NCBI GenBank assembly: GCA_964632135.1
Contig: CAZWEI010000018.1
Location: 1-20,161 of the forward strand
Reading direction: 5' to 3'
Length of the DNA: 20,161 nt
Source: JBFMAP01 sp964632135
GTDB lineage: Archaea; Micrarchaeota; Micrarchaeia; Burarchaeales; JBFMAP01
This document shows, piece after piece, positions 14,346-20,161 of this stretch. How positions within the stretch are numbered: the first letter of the stretch is position 1; each line of letters starts with the position of its first letter. Both the position numbers and the translations under genes were made by a program. The notes beneath the pieces are model-generated. The model saw only the letters and a program-made list of their open reading frames with translations, ran no database searches and was not told the origin of the DNA.

Positions 14346-16106
14346 TCATCTCCTCGTGATCTGCAGCGTTTTCCTGCTCCAGTAGATTATGAACGCGAAT
14401 CCTATTATTATGCTCGCGACGAGCAGCAGATCGTTCCAGCCCCCTGCGGCTGGCGGGGCCGGCGTCCCGGGCTGCTCTGGCGGTTTTGGCGTCCTTGCTT
14501 TCACTTTCACGTACGCGATGTCGCCCGCGCCTGATTCGACGTCAAACGCCTTCACCCGATACTCGCCCTCCCCGACCTCGAGCGTTCCGTTCAACTGCCC
14601 TACCACGTCGTTGTTCTCGCTGAGCGCAACCACCTTCGTGTCGTTGCTGAGCAGATACACGTTCACAGTCCCTTCAGCAGGGTCCCCCAAATCATCCGTC
14701 ACATCCACGGTGTAAAACACGATGCTCTCCCCGCCGACCGCGCGCAGGCCGAGCGTTTTGTTCGATTTGAATTTTGAATAATCAAACCTCATCTCGCTCA
14801 TGTCGAGCAGGTTTCCGTTCTCGTCAAAAAGTTTCATGGTGAGCGTCGCGTCCCGGACTTTTTCAACGCTCGTGAAGGGGAGTTCGACAGCCTGCTGTGC
14901 CGGAGAAAGAACAACGACATAATCGCGCCACGCGAGCGTCTCATTTCCAGAGACGAACGACAGACTCACTCTTCCGTACTTTCCTTCGCCAGAAACGCCG
15001 GAATCCGTGCCATCAACCGAAAACGTTATCCCTGGCCCGCTCGTCGTTGTTGAGAAGCAGGATGCGAGCATCACCTCGTCTCCTTTTTTTATTGGGAAAA
15101 CATCAGGCGAGCCGAACGCGAAATCGGCCTTCAGCCCGCGCACAGGAACCCGTATGTGCAGAACCGCGCCCATATCCCCCCTATGCGCGATAATCCTTAC
15201 AGTGTAAGCGCCAGGAGGAAGTTTTCCAACGTCGTATTTCAGCACGCGCGTCTCGTTCCCGCCCATCACGAACCTCTGCGTTTTAGTGAGCGCGCCCACC
15301 TGCTCGTATGTCTTGTAAATGATGCTGTCATTGGAAATTTTTCCCTCGTCTATCAATCTTCCAATCTCCTCCTGCTTCACGTCCTCGAACATCAGCGTCT
15401 CGTACGTGACGTTTACCTCCCCAGGTTCCCCCCGGTTCACGAGCGGCACTGAAACGACAATCTCCTCGCCCTGCCCGCGCTCGATGTTCAGCGTGTTCGA
15501 GGGGCTGTACTGCCTTCCGCTCACGTCTATTTTATCCCTCTCAAAACGAACCTGCCCCCATTCCTCTCCGGTGTCCCGCACCTCGAACATCGTGAGCCCG
15601 CCCTGCATGTTGGGAAGGAACGAGGCGCCGCCAACCTGGAACGGTCCCATGTAAAAGAACAGCGCGAGTTTGTAAACGCCCGGCCTCGCCTTTTCAGGAA
15701 GTTTCCACTCGAACTCGAAATGCTCGGAGTCGTTCGCGCGCATATTCACCTCTTTCTCAAGGAAAAATTCATCAACCACGTCCGGCCCGTGGAGCGGCCT
15801 CGCGTAGTCCGGCTGGTACAATATCTGAGCGCGAACCCTCCCGTCAACGAGCGGGTGGCTGAGCCTGCTCTGGACGTCGAACGCGCCCCTTACGGTCTCG
15901 CCAGGCGAGTAAACGAACTTCTCGACGTACAGGTTGTTGAAGTTCACGGAAAAGAGATTATGGTAAACGCCGCAGTCGGCGCCGAACGAGAGCGTGGCGA
16001 GAAAACAGATAGCGAAGAAAAAAGAAACCGCTGAGCGCAATTTTTTCCTTTGGAAAAAATGCGCATTTTTTTGCTTCACAAAAAAATTGCGCGCGCGTAT
16101 GTCCAT
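14346..16106 (-). CDS. Surface beta-sandwich protein with signal peptide and C-terminal membrane anchor
   Basis: A 586-residue protein of unrecognised family. It begins with a long basic n-region (about 24 residues), a hydrophobic core (AVSFFFAICFLATLSF, 26-41) and a likely cleavage site after the Ala in FGADC. The body is all-beta looking, with repeated Ig/macroglobulin-like phrases: VYSPGETVRGAFDV, KARPGVYKLALFFY, LPPGAYTVRIIAHRG, EGEYRVKAFDV. Near the C-terminus a Pro/Thr/Ala linker (TPKPPEQPGTPAPP) leads to one transmembrane helix (about 560-576) and the basic tail SRKTLQITRR. That topology puts the body outside the cell. Start ATG 16106 lies after a GAGG site; a GTG one codon earlier is possible. 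It is first of a two-gene unit with the Gly-rich protein and divergent from the pilin-like operon. A role as docking partner of that protein is inferred. Confidence 0.8.
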   Translation of the reverse strand: MDIRARNFFVKQKNAHFFQRKKLRSAVSFFFAICFLATLSFGADCGVYHNLFSVNFNNLYVEKFVYSPGETVRGAFDVQSRLSHPLVDGRVRAQILYQPDYARPLHGPDVVDEFFLEKEVNMRANDSEHFEFEWKLPEKARPGVYKLALFFYMGPFQVGGASFLPNMQGGLTMFEVRDTGEEWGQVRFERDKIDVSGRQYSPSNTLNIERGQGEEIVVSVPLVNRGEPGEVNVTYETLMFEDVKQEEIGRLIDEGKISNDSIIYKTYEQVGALTKTQRFVMGGNETRVLKYDVGKLPPGAYTVRIIAHRGDMGAVLHIRVPVRGLKADFAFGSPDVFPIKKGDEVMLASCFSTTTSGPGITFSVDGTDSGVSGEGKYGRVSLSFVSGNETLAWRDYVVVLSPAQQAVELPFTSVEKVRDATLTMKLFDENGNLLDMSEMRFDYSKFKSNKTLGLRAVGGESIVFYTVDVTDDLGDPAEGTVNVYLLSNDTKVVALSENNDVVGQLNGTLEVGEGEYRVKAFDVESGAGDIAYVKVKARTPKPPEQPGTPAPPAAGGWNDLLLVASIIIGFAFIIYWSRKTLQITRR

Positions 16107-16145
16107 CACTCCATCCTCTTTTACAGGGAATAATCTGCCACCAAA

Positions 16146-16156
16146 CTATTTAAAAC
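16146..16156. promoter_or_regulatory. Near-symmetric TATA element serving divergent surface operons
   Basis: The plus strand reads CTATTTAAAAC and the minus strand GTTTTAAATAG, so one AT core can act as a TATA box in both directions. The expected start on the minus strand is near 16125 (leader about 20 bases) and on the plus strand near 16177 (leader about 8 bases). Both flanking genes (ATG 16106 minus, ATG 16185 plus) have a Shine-Dalgarno in these leaders. No other convincing TATA box lies in the 78-base gap. Confidence 0.6.
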
Positions 16157-16184
16157 CACCTCAAATAAAAGCATTACGAGGTCT

Positions 16185-16904
16185 ATGGCTGGGGATAGAA
16201 CAAGGGAGGGGTTGCGCGCGCCGCCTGGCCCGCTCGTGCCTCCTTTCTCGCTTCGGGGCGGGATAAAGGACCTTTACCTCTACAGGCACAGCCGCACAGA
16301 GGGCGAGTACGCGCGACACCTGTGGAAGATACAACTCATATTTATCGCAGTTTGCGTCATCATAGCCTATCTCGCGTACACCAATTTAAACCGGGGCGCG
16401 CCCCCTTCCCCGTCGTCCTCGCCTACAGGCATCGCACTCGCAACAGACAAGGAATCCTACCACGCTGGCGAAATCATACGGCTGGCAGGGACCTCGAACA
16501 ACTGCACAGAGGAAGTTAGGTTATATGTCGATACAGTCGGAATCGCGACGCTCAACATCACACGGTTCAACGCCTCGTTCCTGTACAACCTCTCCCCGCC
16601 TTCGAGCACAGGCGCGCACGTGGTCCATGCCGAATCCGGCGAATGCTCGGATTCTGTCCAGATAAATGTCATCGAGCGTCCTTGCATCCCGGGCGAAACG
16701 CGCGCGTGCAGGACGAGTGACGGATGCGAGGGCACGCAGGTGTGCACGGACTTCGGGCCGAGCGGGTGCATCCTGAACAAGGCGTGCGTCCCAGGAGAAA
16801 AAGTGTCGTGCTCCTACGACACGTGCAACTCGGGCTACAAGGTGTGCAACCCGTGCGGCACGGGCTATGGGAACTGCATAAACCCGAACCTTCCGGGTTC
16901 GTGA
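16185..16904 (+). CDS. Type II membrane protein with tandem Cys-rich repeats
   Basis: A 239-residue protein of no family I can name. A 47-residue basic, Pro-rich cytoplasmic segment (net positive, hence N-in) precedes one transmembrane helix (about 48-66, IQLIFIAVCVIIAYLAY). Outside follow a Pro/Ser linker, a small beta domain (82-163) with sequons, then two Cys-rich units. Unit 1 is residues 167-195 (CIPGETRAC ... GTQVC ... SGC) and unit 2 is 201-231 (CVPGEKVSC ... GYKVC ... GNC). The C-P-G then C-x-x-G-x-x-x-C pattern resembles Cys-rich repeats found in many secreted bacterial and archaeal proteins, held by disulfides. ATG at 16185 follows GAGGT. It heads a four-gene operon; the next gene is 17 bases on. 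It may anchor or cap the pilin-like proteins downstream; that is inference from position. Confidence 0.8.
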   Translation: MAGDRTREGLRAPPGPLVPPFSLRGGIKDLYLYRHSRTEGEYARHLWKIQLIFIAVCVIIAYLAYTNLNRGAPPSPSSSPTGIALATDKESYHAGEIIRLAGTSNNCTEEVRLYVDTVGIATLNITRFNASFLYNLSPPSSTGAHVVHAESGECSDSVQINVIERPCIPGETRACRTSDGCEGTQVCTDFGPSGCILNKACVPGEKVSCSYDTCNSGYKVCNPCGTGYGNCINPNLPGS

Positions 16905-16921
16905 TTTTATCGGCGATGCTT

Positions 16922-17605
16922 ATGAAAACCGTATCAAAGAATCATCATGGTTTCGTTTTTACCGTTGATGCGTTCGTGGCGCTCATGCTCTCGCTCGTGC
17001 TGATAACGGCCCTCATGTTCTTCATCCAGATTCCGAGCGTTTCTTACGAGAGGTTCGAGCAGGCCCAGGACGTGGCGAAGGACGCGATGACCTCGCTGAG
17101 CGTGCTCCCCCTCTCGGCGTTCGAGAACAGCGCGAACTACACAATCGCCAATCTCACGTACGGCACGCTTAGAGACAGGACTGACCCGTACGCCGCTATC
17201 GGGCGGAATTTGAGCGCGAGCATTCTAGAGCAGATAGCCGCAAGCTGGGCCAACGGGGACGCGAGTTACTGCGGGATGAGCCAGGAGTTCCTCGAACGCA
17301 TGATACCGAAGCAGTACGGGTTCAGCCTTCTCATATACGATTCATCCAGCGCGAACTGGGAGATACTTTATTCATCGGATGCCGGTTGCGGGTCGGGCGC
17401 GACCAGGAATGTTCAATACGCGCGCATCCAGTTCTCGGAGGTCCGCATAGTCTCGGGCATCCAGTTATACGGCAACTACACGAGTTCAAGATTCGAGTAC
17501 AACAACTGCCACGGCGGGCAGACCCCGTGCGAGCCGATAACCGGCCAGATAGATTTTGAAGAACTCCTGCAGCCAGTGGCGATGAAACTCGTGGTATGGG
17601 CGTGA
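16922..17605 (+). CDS. Small pilin-like membrane-anchored protein
   Basis: A 227-residue protein with a short basic start (MKTVSKNHH) and then GFVFTVDAFVALM running into a hydrophobic helix (about 11-36). This Gly-Phe plus acidic-residue pattern is the look of archaeal type IV pilin-like proteins (compare G-F-T-L-x-E in bacterial prepilins), and similar GFVFTLDA starts recur in archaeal surface proteins. Whether it is cleaved by a prepilin peptidase is unproven. The rest is soluble, with N-x-S/T sequons (NYT, NLT, NLS) and a few cysteines. Start: ATG 16922 after GGCGAT, with ATG 16916 as alternative. A longer frame reaching back to 16724 overlaps the previous gene and lacks pilin-like features before Met. 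The next gene starts 4 bases after its stop. Confidence 0.78.
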   Translation: MKTVSKNHHGFVFTVDAFVALMLSLVLITALMFFIQIPSVSYERFEQAQDVAKDAMTSLSVLPLSAFENSANYTIANLTYGTLRDRTDPYAAIGRNLSASILEQIAASWANGDASYCGMSQEFLERMIPKQYGFSLLIYDSSSANWEILYSSDAGCGSGATRNVQYARIQFSEVRIVSGIQLYGNYTSSRFEYNNCHGGQTPCEPITGQIDFEELLQPVAMKLVVWA

Positions 17606-17609
17606 TGGT

Positions 17610-19787
17610 TTGGATAAACCCCAAAAACAGCAATTGAAAGGATTTTTCTTCTCGCTCATAGTCATCATACTCATTTCATTCGTCATGATCTCAATATTCA
17701 TATGGGCGAGCAGCAACCGCGTGCGCGAGCAGACGTACCCGAGCGTTCACAGGGGGCTGGTCATGAAGGAACTCTCGGACTCCTCCTCGCCCCAAAAGCT
17801 CGAAAGGCTCTCCAACTTCGTAGGCCGGCGCGCGGTTTATTATTTGGACAATTACACGCGCACGTACAACTCCTACTCGAAAAACGTGAGCGGCGATATA
17901 TGCATGATAATGTGGAACGGCTCGCTCGCGAACGGCACGCAAACTTTTATTGAAAACAACAACACCCTCTCGTACTGGCGCGACCAGATGAGCGGAATCG
18001 CAAGCGCGCTAGGCTTTTCTTTCAACGCGAGCATAAACTGCAGCGCCTTCAACGCCACGCAGTACGGCCCCTGGAGCGCGAGCATCGCGTTCAACATGAC
18101 GATAGGCATCACCGACTCCGATGGAAAACTAAAACTCTCGCGCGCCGTTCCGATAAACACGAGTTTTTACATCATAGGCTACGAGGACCCGCTCATCTCC
18201 GTGGAGGACGCGGAACTCAGGGGCGCGCAGACTGGCACGGTCAGGCAGGTGCTGAACTATTCCTACGAAACCCCGTATGTGCGCCTCCTACTGAACGCCT
18301 CAGCAGACCCAACGGCGCGCGGGAAGGGGTGGATTTATGGTAATATAATCAACGTTTCAGATTCTTTCGCATCGATTTTCGCCACGAACGACACGGATTC
18401 ACTCTTCGACGCAAATGGCAACCTGAAGGACACTTACACGAGATTTTTCGGCTTCATAAGCACTGTCGCGCCAGGCAATTATTCAGCAATACAAACCTGG
18501 ACAAACGCCACCACGGGCAGCTCCTGCACTTACTCGGTTTTCCGCGAGACGAACTGTTTCGACTGCCTGGAATGGACGAGCGGCTGCACTGTGGGCGGTG
18601 GGGGCGGAAAACAAAATGCGTATGTGAGGGTTTACAACCACTCCATCTCGCAGGCTTTCATCGCGAGCACTGTTGCCGAAATCCTTGTCCCAAAAAACCT
18701 TTCGGATGAATTCAATGACAACAGCATCGACCCGAACCTTTGGACTTTGAATATGCCAGCCAATTCTCTTCCGCGCGGGTTCATAGGGGAAGCCTTGGGC
18801 GCGCTGACGGCGATATCGACCTGTCCTGATCCCGCACCAATATGCTGTCAGTTTTCAGGAGCAGGCGCAAGGCCGCAGGTTCGCTCGCGGCCGATCGGCT
18901 ATACGTTCACTATAGACACCCGAATTAACATACAAAGCATCAGCGTTCCTAACCTCGCCTTCGTTGGCTTTTGGGTTGGCAACCTATCCGACCCCATTTA
19001 TGGGTACCGAGTTGGTTACAGCATAATTTCTGGAAAGCTTATCGTCGGGTATTGTAATCCTACTGGTAGCTGCGCGTATTTGTACACCATGCCATACGCC
19101 TTAGACACATACGTAAACGTCTCAGTGAAAAGAAACTACAACCGTTTTTACTTTTACGTAAACGACAAACTTGTCGCCACCCATACAAACACGGATAATT
19201 TGGGGGAAGTTTATTTTGTCACAAGCGACAAGTGGAACGTGACGACTTTCAACTTTTACTACCAGATTTATTACGATTACGCGCGGATAATGGACAACCG
19301 CCCGCCGGTCCTCATGGACACGCAGTCTTGGAACAACACGAACAGCATAAACACGCCCTTGCAGAATCTCCTTTCAACTCCAGCGGAGCCCGCGATAACC
19401 GCTTCGGGCTACCGCATCGTGTACGACATCGAGAACCTCCGCGACGCGTGCATCTGCGGGCATTACAACTTCTCATATTCAGGTCCTGATTTCCTCCAGA
19501 GGCTCGCGGGCAACACGACAGGGCCCTCAACGCGCGGCGCGGGAATAGAGACTTTCGTCCTCGGCACGTGGACGAACAGGACCGACAAAAATTACTCTTA
19601 CCGGGATTTCAAATACTACCAAAATAGGACCGGGTATCCGATAAAAGGAATGCCCGGCTGCAGGGACGTGAGCGCGTGCAGGAACCTGGGCTCGCCACTT
19701 GGGCATTTTGCTTTGAACGATACCGAAATTCCGATGTACGGCGCCGGCGACATCTACTGCGGAAAACCAAACCGCGCGGAATGTTGA
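17610..19787 (+). CDS. Large pilin-like glycoprotein with ConA/LamG-like insertion
   Basis: A 725-residue surface protein. The N-terminus MDKPQKQQLKGFFFSL leads into one hydrophobic helix (about 11-33), again pilin-like (basic, Gly-Phe, helix) but without the +5 Glu. The ectodomain has about 28 N-x-S/T sequons, so heavy N-glycosylation is likely, plus paired cysteines (CFDCLEW, CICGHYNF). Residues ~365-562 begin DEFNDNSIDPNLW, the typical opening of a concanavalin A-like/LamG beta-sandwich, and form a separable domain inside the protein. DNA there differs in composition from its flanks. The start is a TTG at 17610, four bases after the previous stop, with GGCGTGAT as ribosome binding site; the nearby ATG at 17605 is out of frame. 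Probable role: minor pilin or adhesin, with carbohydrate binding by the insertion; both inferred. Confidence 0.8.
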   Translation: MDKPQKQQLKGFFFSLIVIILISFVMISIFIWASSNRVREQTYPSVHRGLVMKELSDSSSPQKLERLSNFVGRRAVYYLDNYTRTYNSYSKNVSGDICMIMWNGSLANGTQTFIENNNTLSYWRDQMSGIASALGFSFNASINCSAFNATQYGPWSASIAFNMTIGITDSDGKLKLSRAVPINTSFYIIGYEDPLISVEDAELRGAQTGTVRQVLNYSYETPYVRLLLNASADPTARGKGWIYGNIINVSDSFASIFATNDTDSLFDANGNLKDTYTRFFGFISTVAPGNYSAIQTWTNATTGSSCTYSVFRETNCFDCLEWTSGCTVGGGGGKQNAYVRVYNHSISQAFIASTVAEILVPKNLSDEFNDNSIDPNLWTLNMPANSLPRGFIGEALGALTAISTCPDPAPICCQFSGAGARPQVRSRPIGYTFTIDTRINIQSISVPNLAFVGFWVGNLSDPIYGYRVGYSIISGKLIVGYCNPTGSCAYLYTMPYALDTYVNVSVKRNYNRFYFYVNDKLVATHTNTDNLGEVYFVTSDKWNVTTFNFYYQIYYDYARIMDNRPPVLMDTQSWNNTNSINTPLQNLLSTPAEPAITASGYRIVYDIENLRDACICGHYNFSYSGPDFLQRLAGNTTGPSTRGAGIETFVLGTWTNRTDKNYSYRDFKYYQNRTGYPIKGMPGCRDVSACRNLGSPLGHFALNDTEIPMYGAGDIYCGKPNRAEC

Positions 19788-19807
19788 TTTGAACTGGCGA
19801 TGATCGA

Positions 19808-20161
19808 ATGAAAACAACAAAAAACGCGCGCGCGCAGGTGAGCGCGGAGTTCTTCACTTTCATACTGTTCCTTACGCTCGTGACGCTCCTGATAGCGATT
19901 GTCGCCTACCTCGCGTTCGGGAACACCTCGGAGCAGATGGCGCTCCAGGAAGCCACGCGCTCGTCCAGAAGAATAGCAGAGCTCGCGGGCGACGTCTACA
20001 TGCAGGGGGAGGGCTCCGCAGCGTTGGCGTCAGTCCCGATACCCCCCTACGTCTCGAACATAACGGTCGGGGGGCCTTCGGGCCGCGAAATAATATTTAA
20101 AATGAAAACATCCTCAGGATTCAGCGACATAGTGGCGATGGCGTCCGCGAACGCCCGCTCC
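19808..20161 (+). CDS. Class III signal peptide (pilin-like) protein, 3' truncated
   Basis: The reading frame begins at ATG 19808 after a GGCGATGAT site and stays open to the window end (118 residues seen). The N-terminus MKTTKNARAQVSAEFFTF has the archaeal class III prepilin signature Q-x-S-x-E-F, normally cut just before Gln (here Ala9/Gln10) by an EppA-type peptidase. A hydrophobic helix follows (15-37). The next segment (GDVYMQGEGSAALASVPIPPYVSNITV) has the pattern of this family of small archaeal pilin-like proteins. It lies 20 bases after the large glycoprotein, on the same strand, and is probably co-transcribed. It is the strongest single piece of evidence that the plus-strand operon encodes type IV pilus-like components. 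Confidence 0.85.
   Translation, partial: MKTTKNARAQVSAEFFTFILFLTLVTLLIAIVAYLAFGNTSEQMALQEATRSSRRIAELAGDVYMQGEGSAALASVPIPPYVSNITVGGPSGREIIFKMKTSSGFSDIVAMASANARS

Noticed and set aside
16724..16921. Upstream extension of the small pilin-like gene to 16724
   Set aside because: The extra 66 codons overlap the Cys-rich gene in another frame and would put a basic, Gly/Arg-rich segment before the pilin-like start. ATG 16922 has GGCGAT in front of it.

Overview
The window is archaeal. It carries CDP-archaeol synthase (membrane lipid), the LysW carrier-protein branch of lysine synthesis, a class III (QXSXEF) pilin-like signal peptide, TATA/BRE-type promoters, Shine-Dalgarno sites matching an archaeal 16S tail (AGGAGG, GGTGAT), and a tRNA gene without an encoded CCA. 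Coding is dense, intergenic gaps are mostly under 150 bases, and no stretch above 300 bases lacks a gene. The style (GCG/CGC-rich codon use, many secreted low-complexity proteins, pilin-like proteins with a phenylalanine-rich start) suggests a small-genome archaeon, possibly of the DPANN or Altiarchaeota type. That placement is only an inference.

Layout. Bases 2-2725 (+): a P2A Ca2+-ATPase missing its N-terminus at the window edge. Bases 2749-2821 (-): tRNA-Gln(CUG). Bases 2877-8056 (-): an uninterrupted lysW-lysX-lysY-lysZ-lysJ-lysK operon with a clear promoter and a strong ribosome binding site. LysW is only 54 residues long and easily missed. Bases 8195-8773 (-): carS. It is divergent from sppA (8919-9830, +), with an unusual hairpin-rich leader between them. 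Bases 9831-10988 (-): an MFS transporter whose stop codon abuts that of sppA.

The second half (11016-20161) is given to the cell surface. On the minus strand, a signal-peptide, C-terminally anchored beta-sandwich protein (14346-16106) is followed 6 bases later by an 1107-residue secreted protein. The latter has tandem Ig-like domains, a CARDB-like domain and a large glycine-rich repeat region. Divergently, from one near-symmetric TATA element, four plus-strand genes run in close succession: a type II membrane protein with tandem Cys-rich repeats, a small pilin-like protein, a 725-residue heavily N-glycosylatable protein with a ConA/LamG-like insertion, and a class III pilin-like protein cut by the window end.

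How the genes work together. LysW is loaded with alpha-aminoadipate by LysX. The carrier-bound substrate is phosphorylated (LysZ), reduced (LysY) and transaminated (LysJ), and lysine is released (LysK). The genes making alpha-aminoadipate are not here, so the set could also serve ornithine synthesis from glutamate. The most novel part of the window is the divergent surface/pilin-like cluster. It looks like an assembly of adhesive or filament subunits, but no assembly ATPase, platform protein or prepilin peptidase lies within the window.
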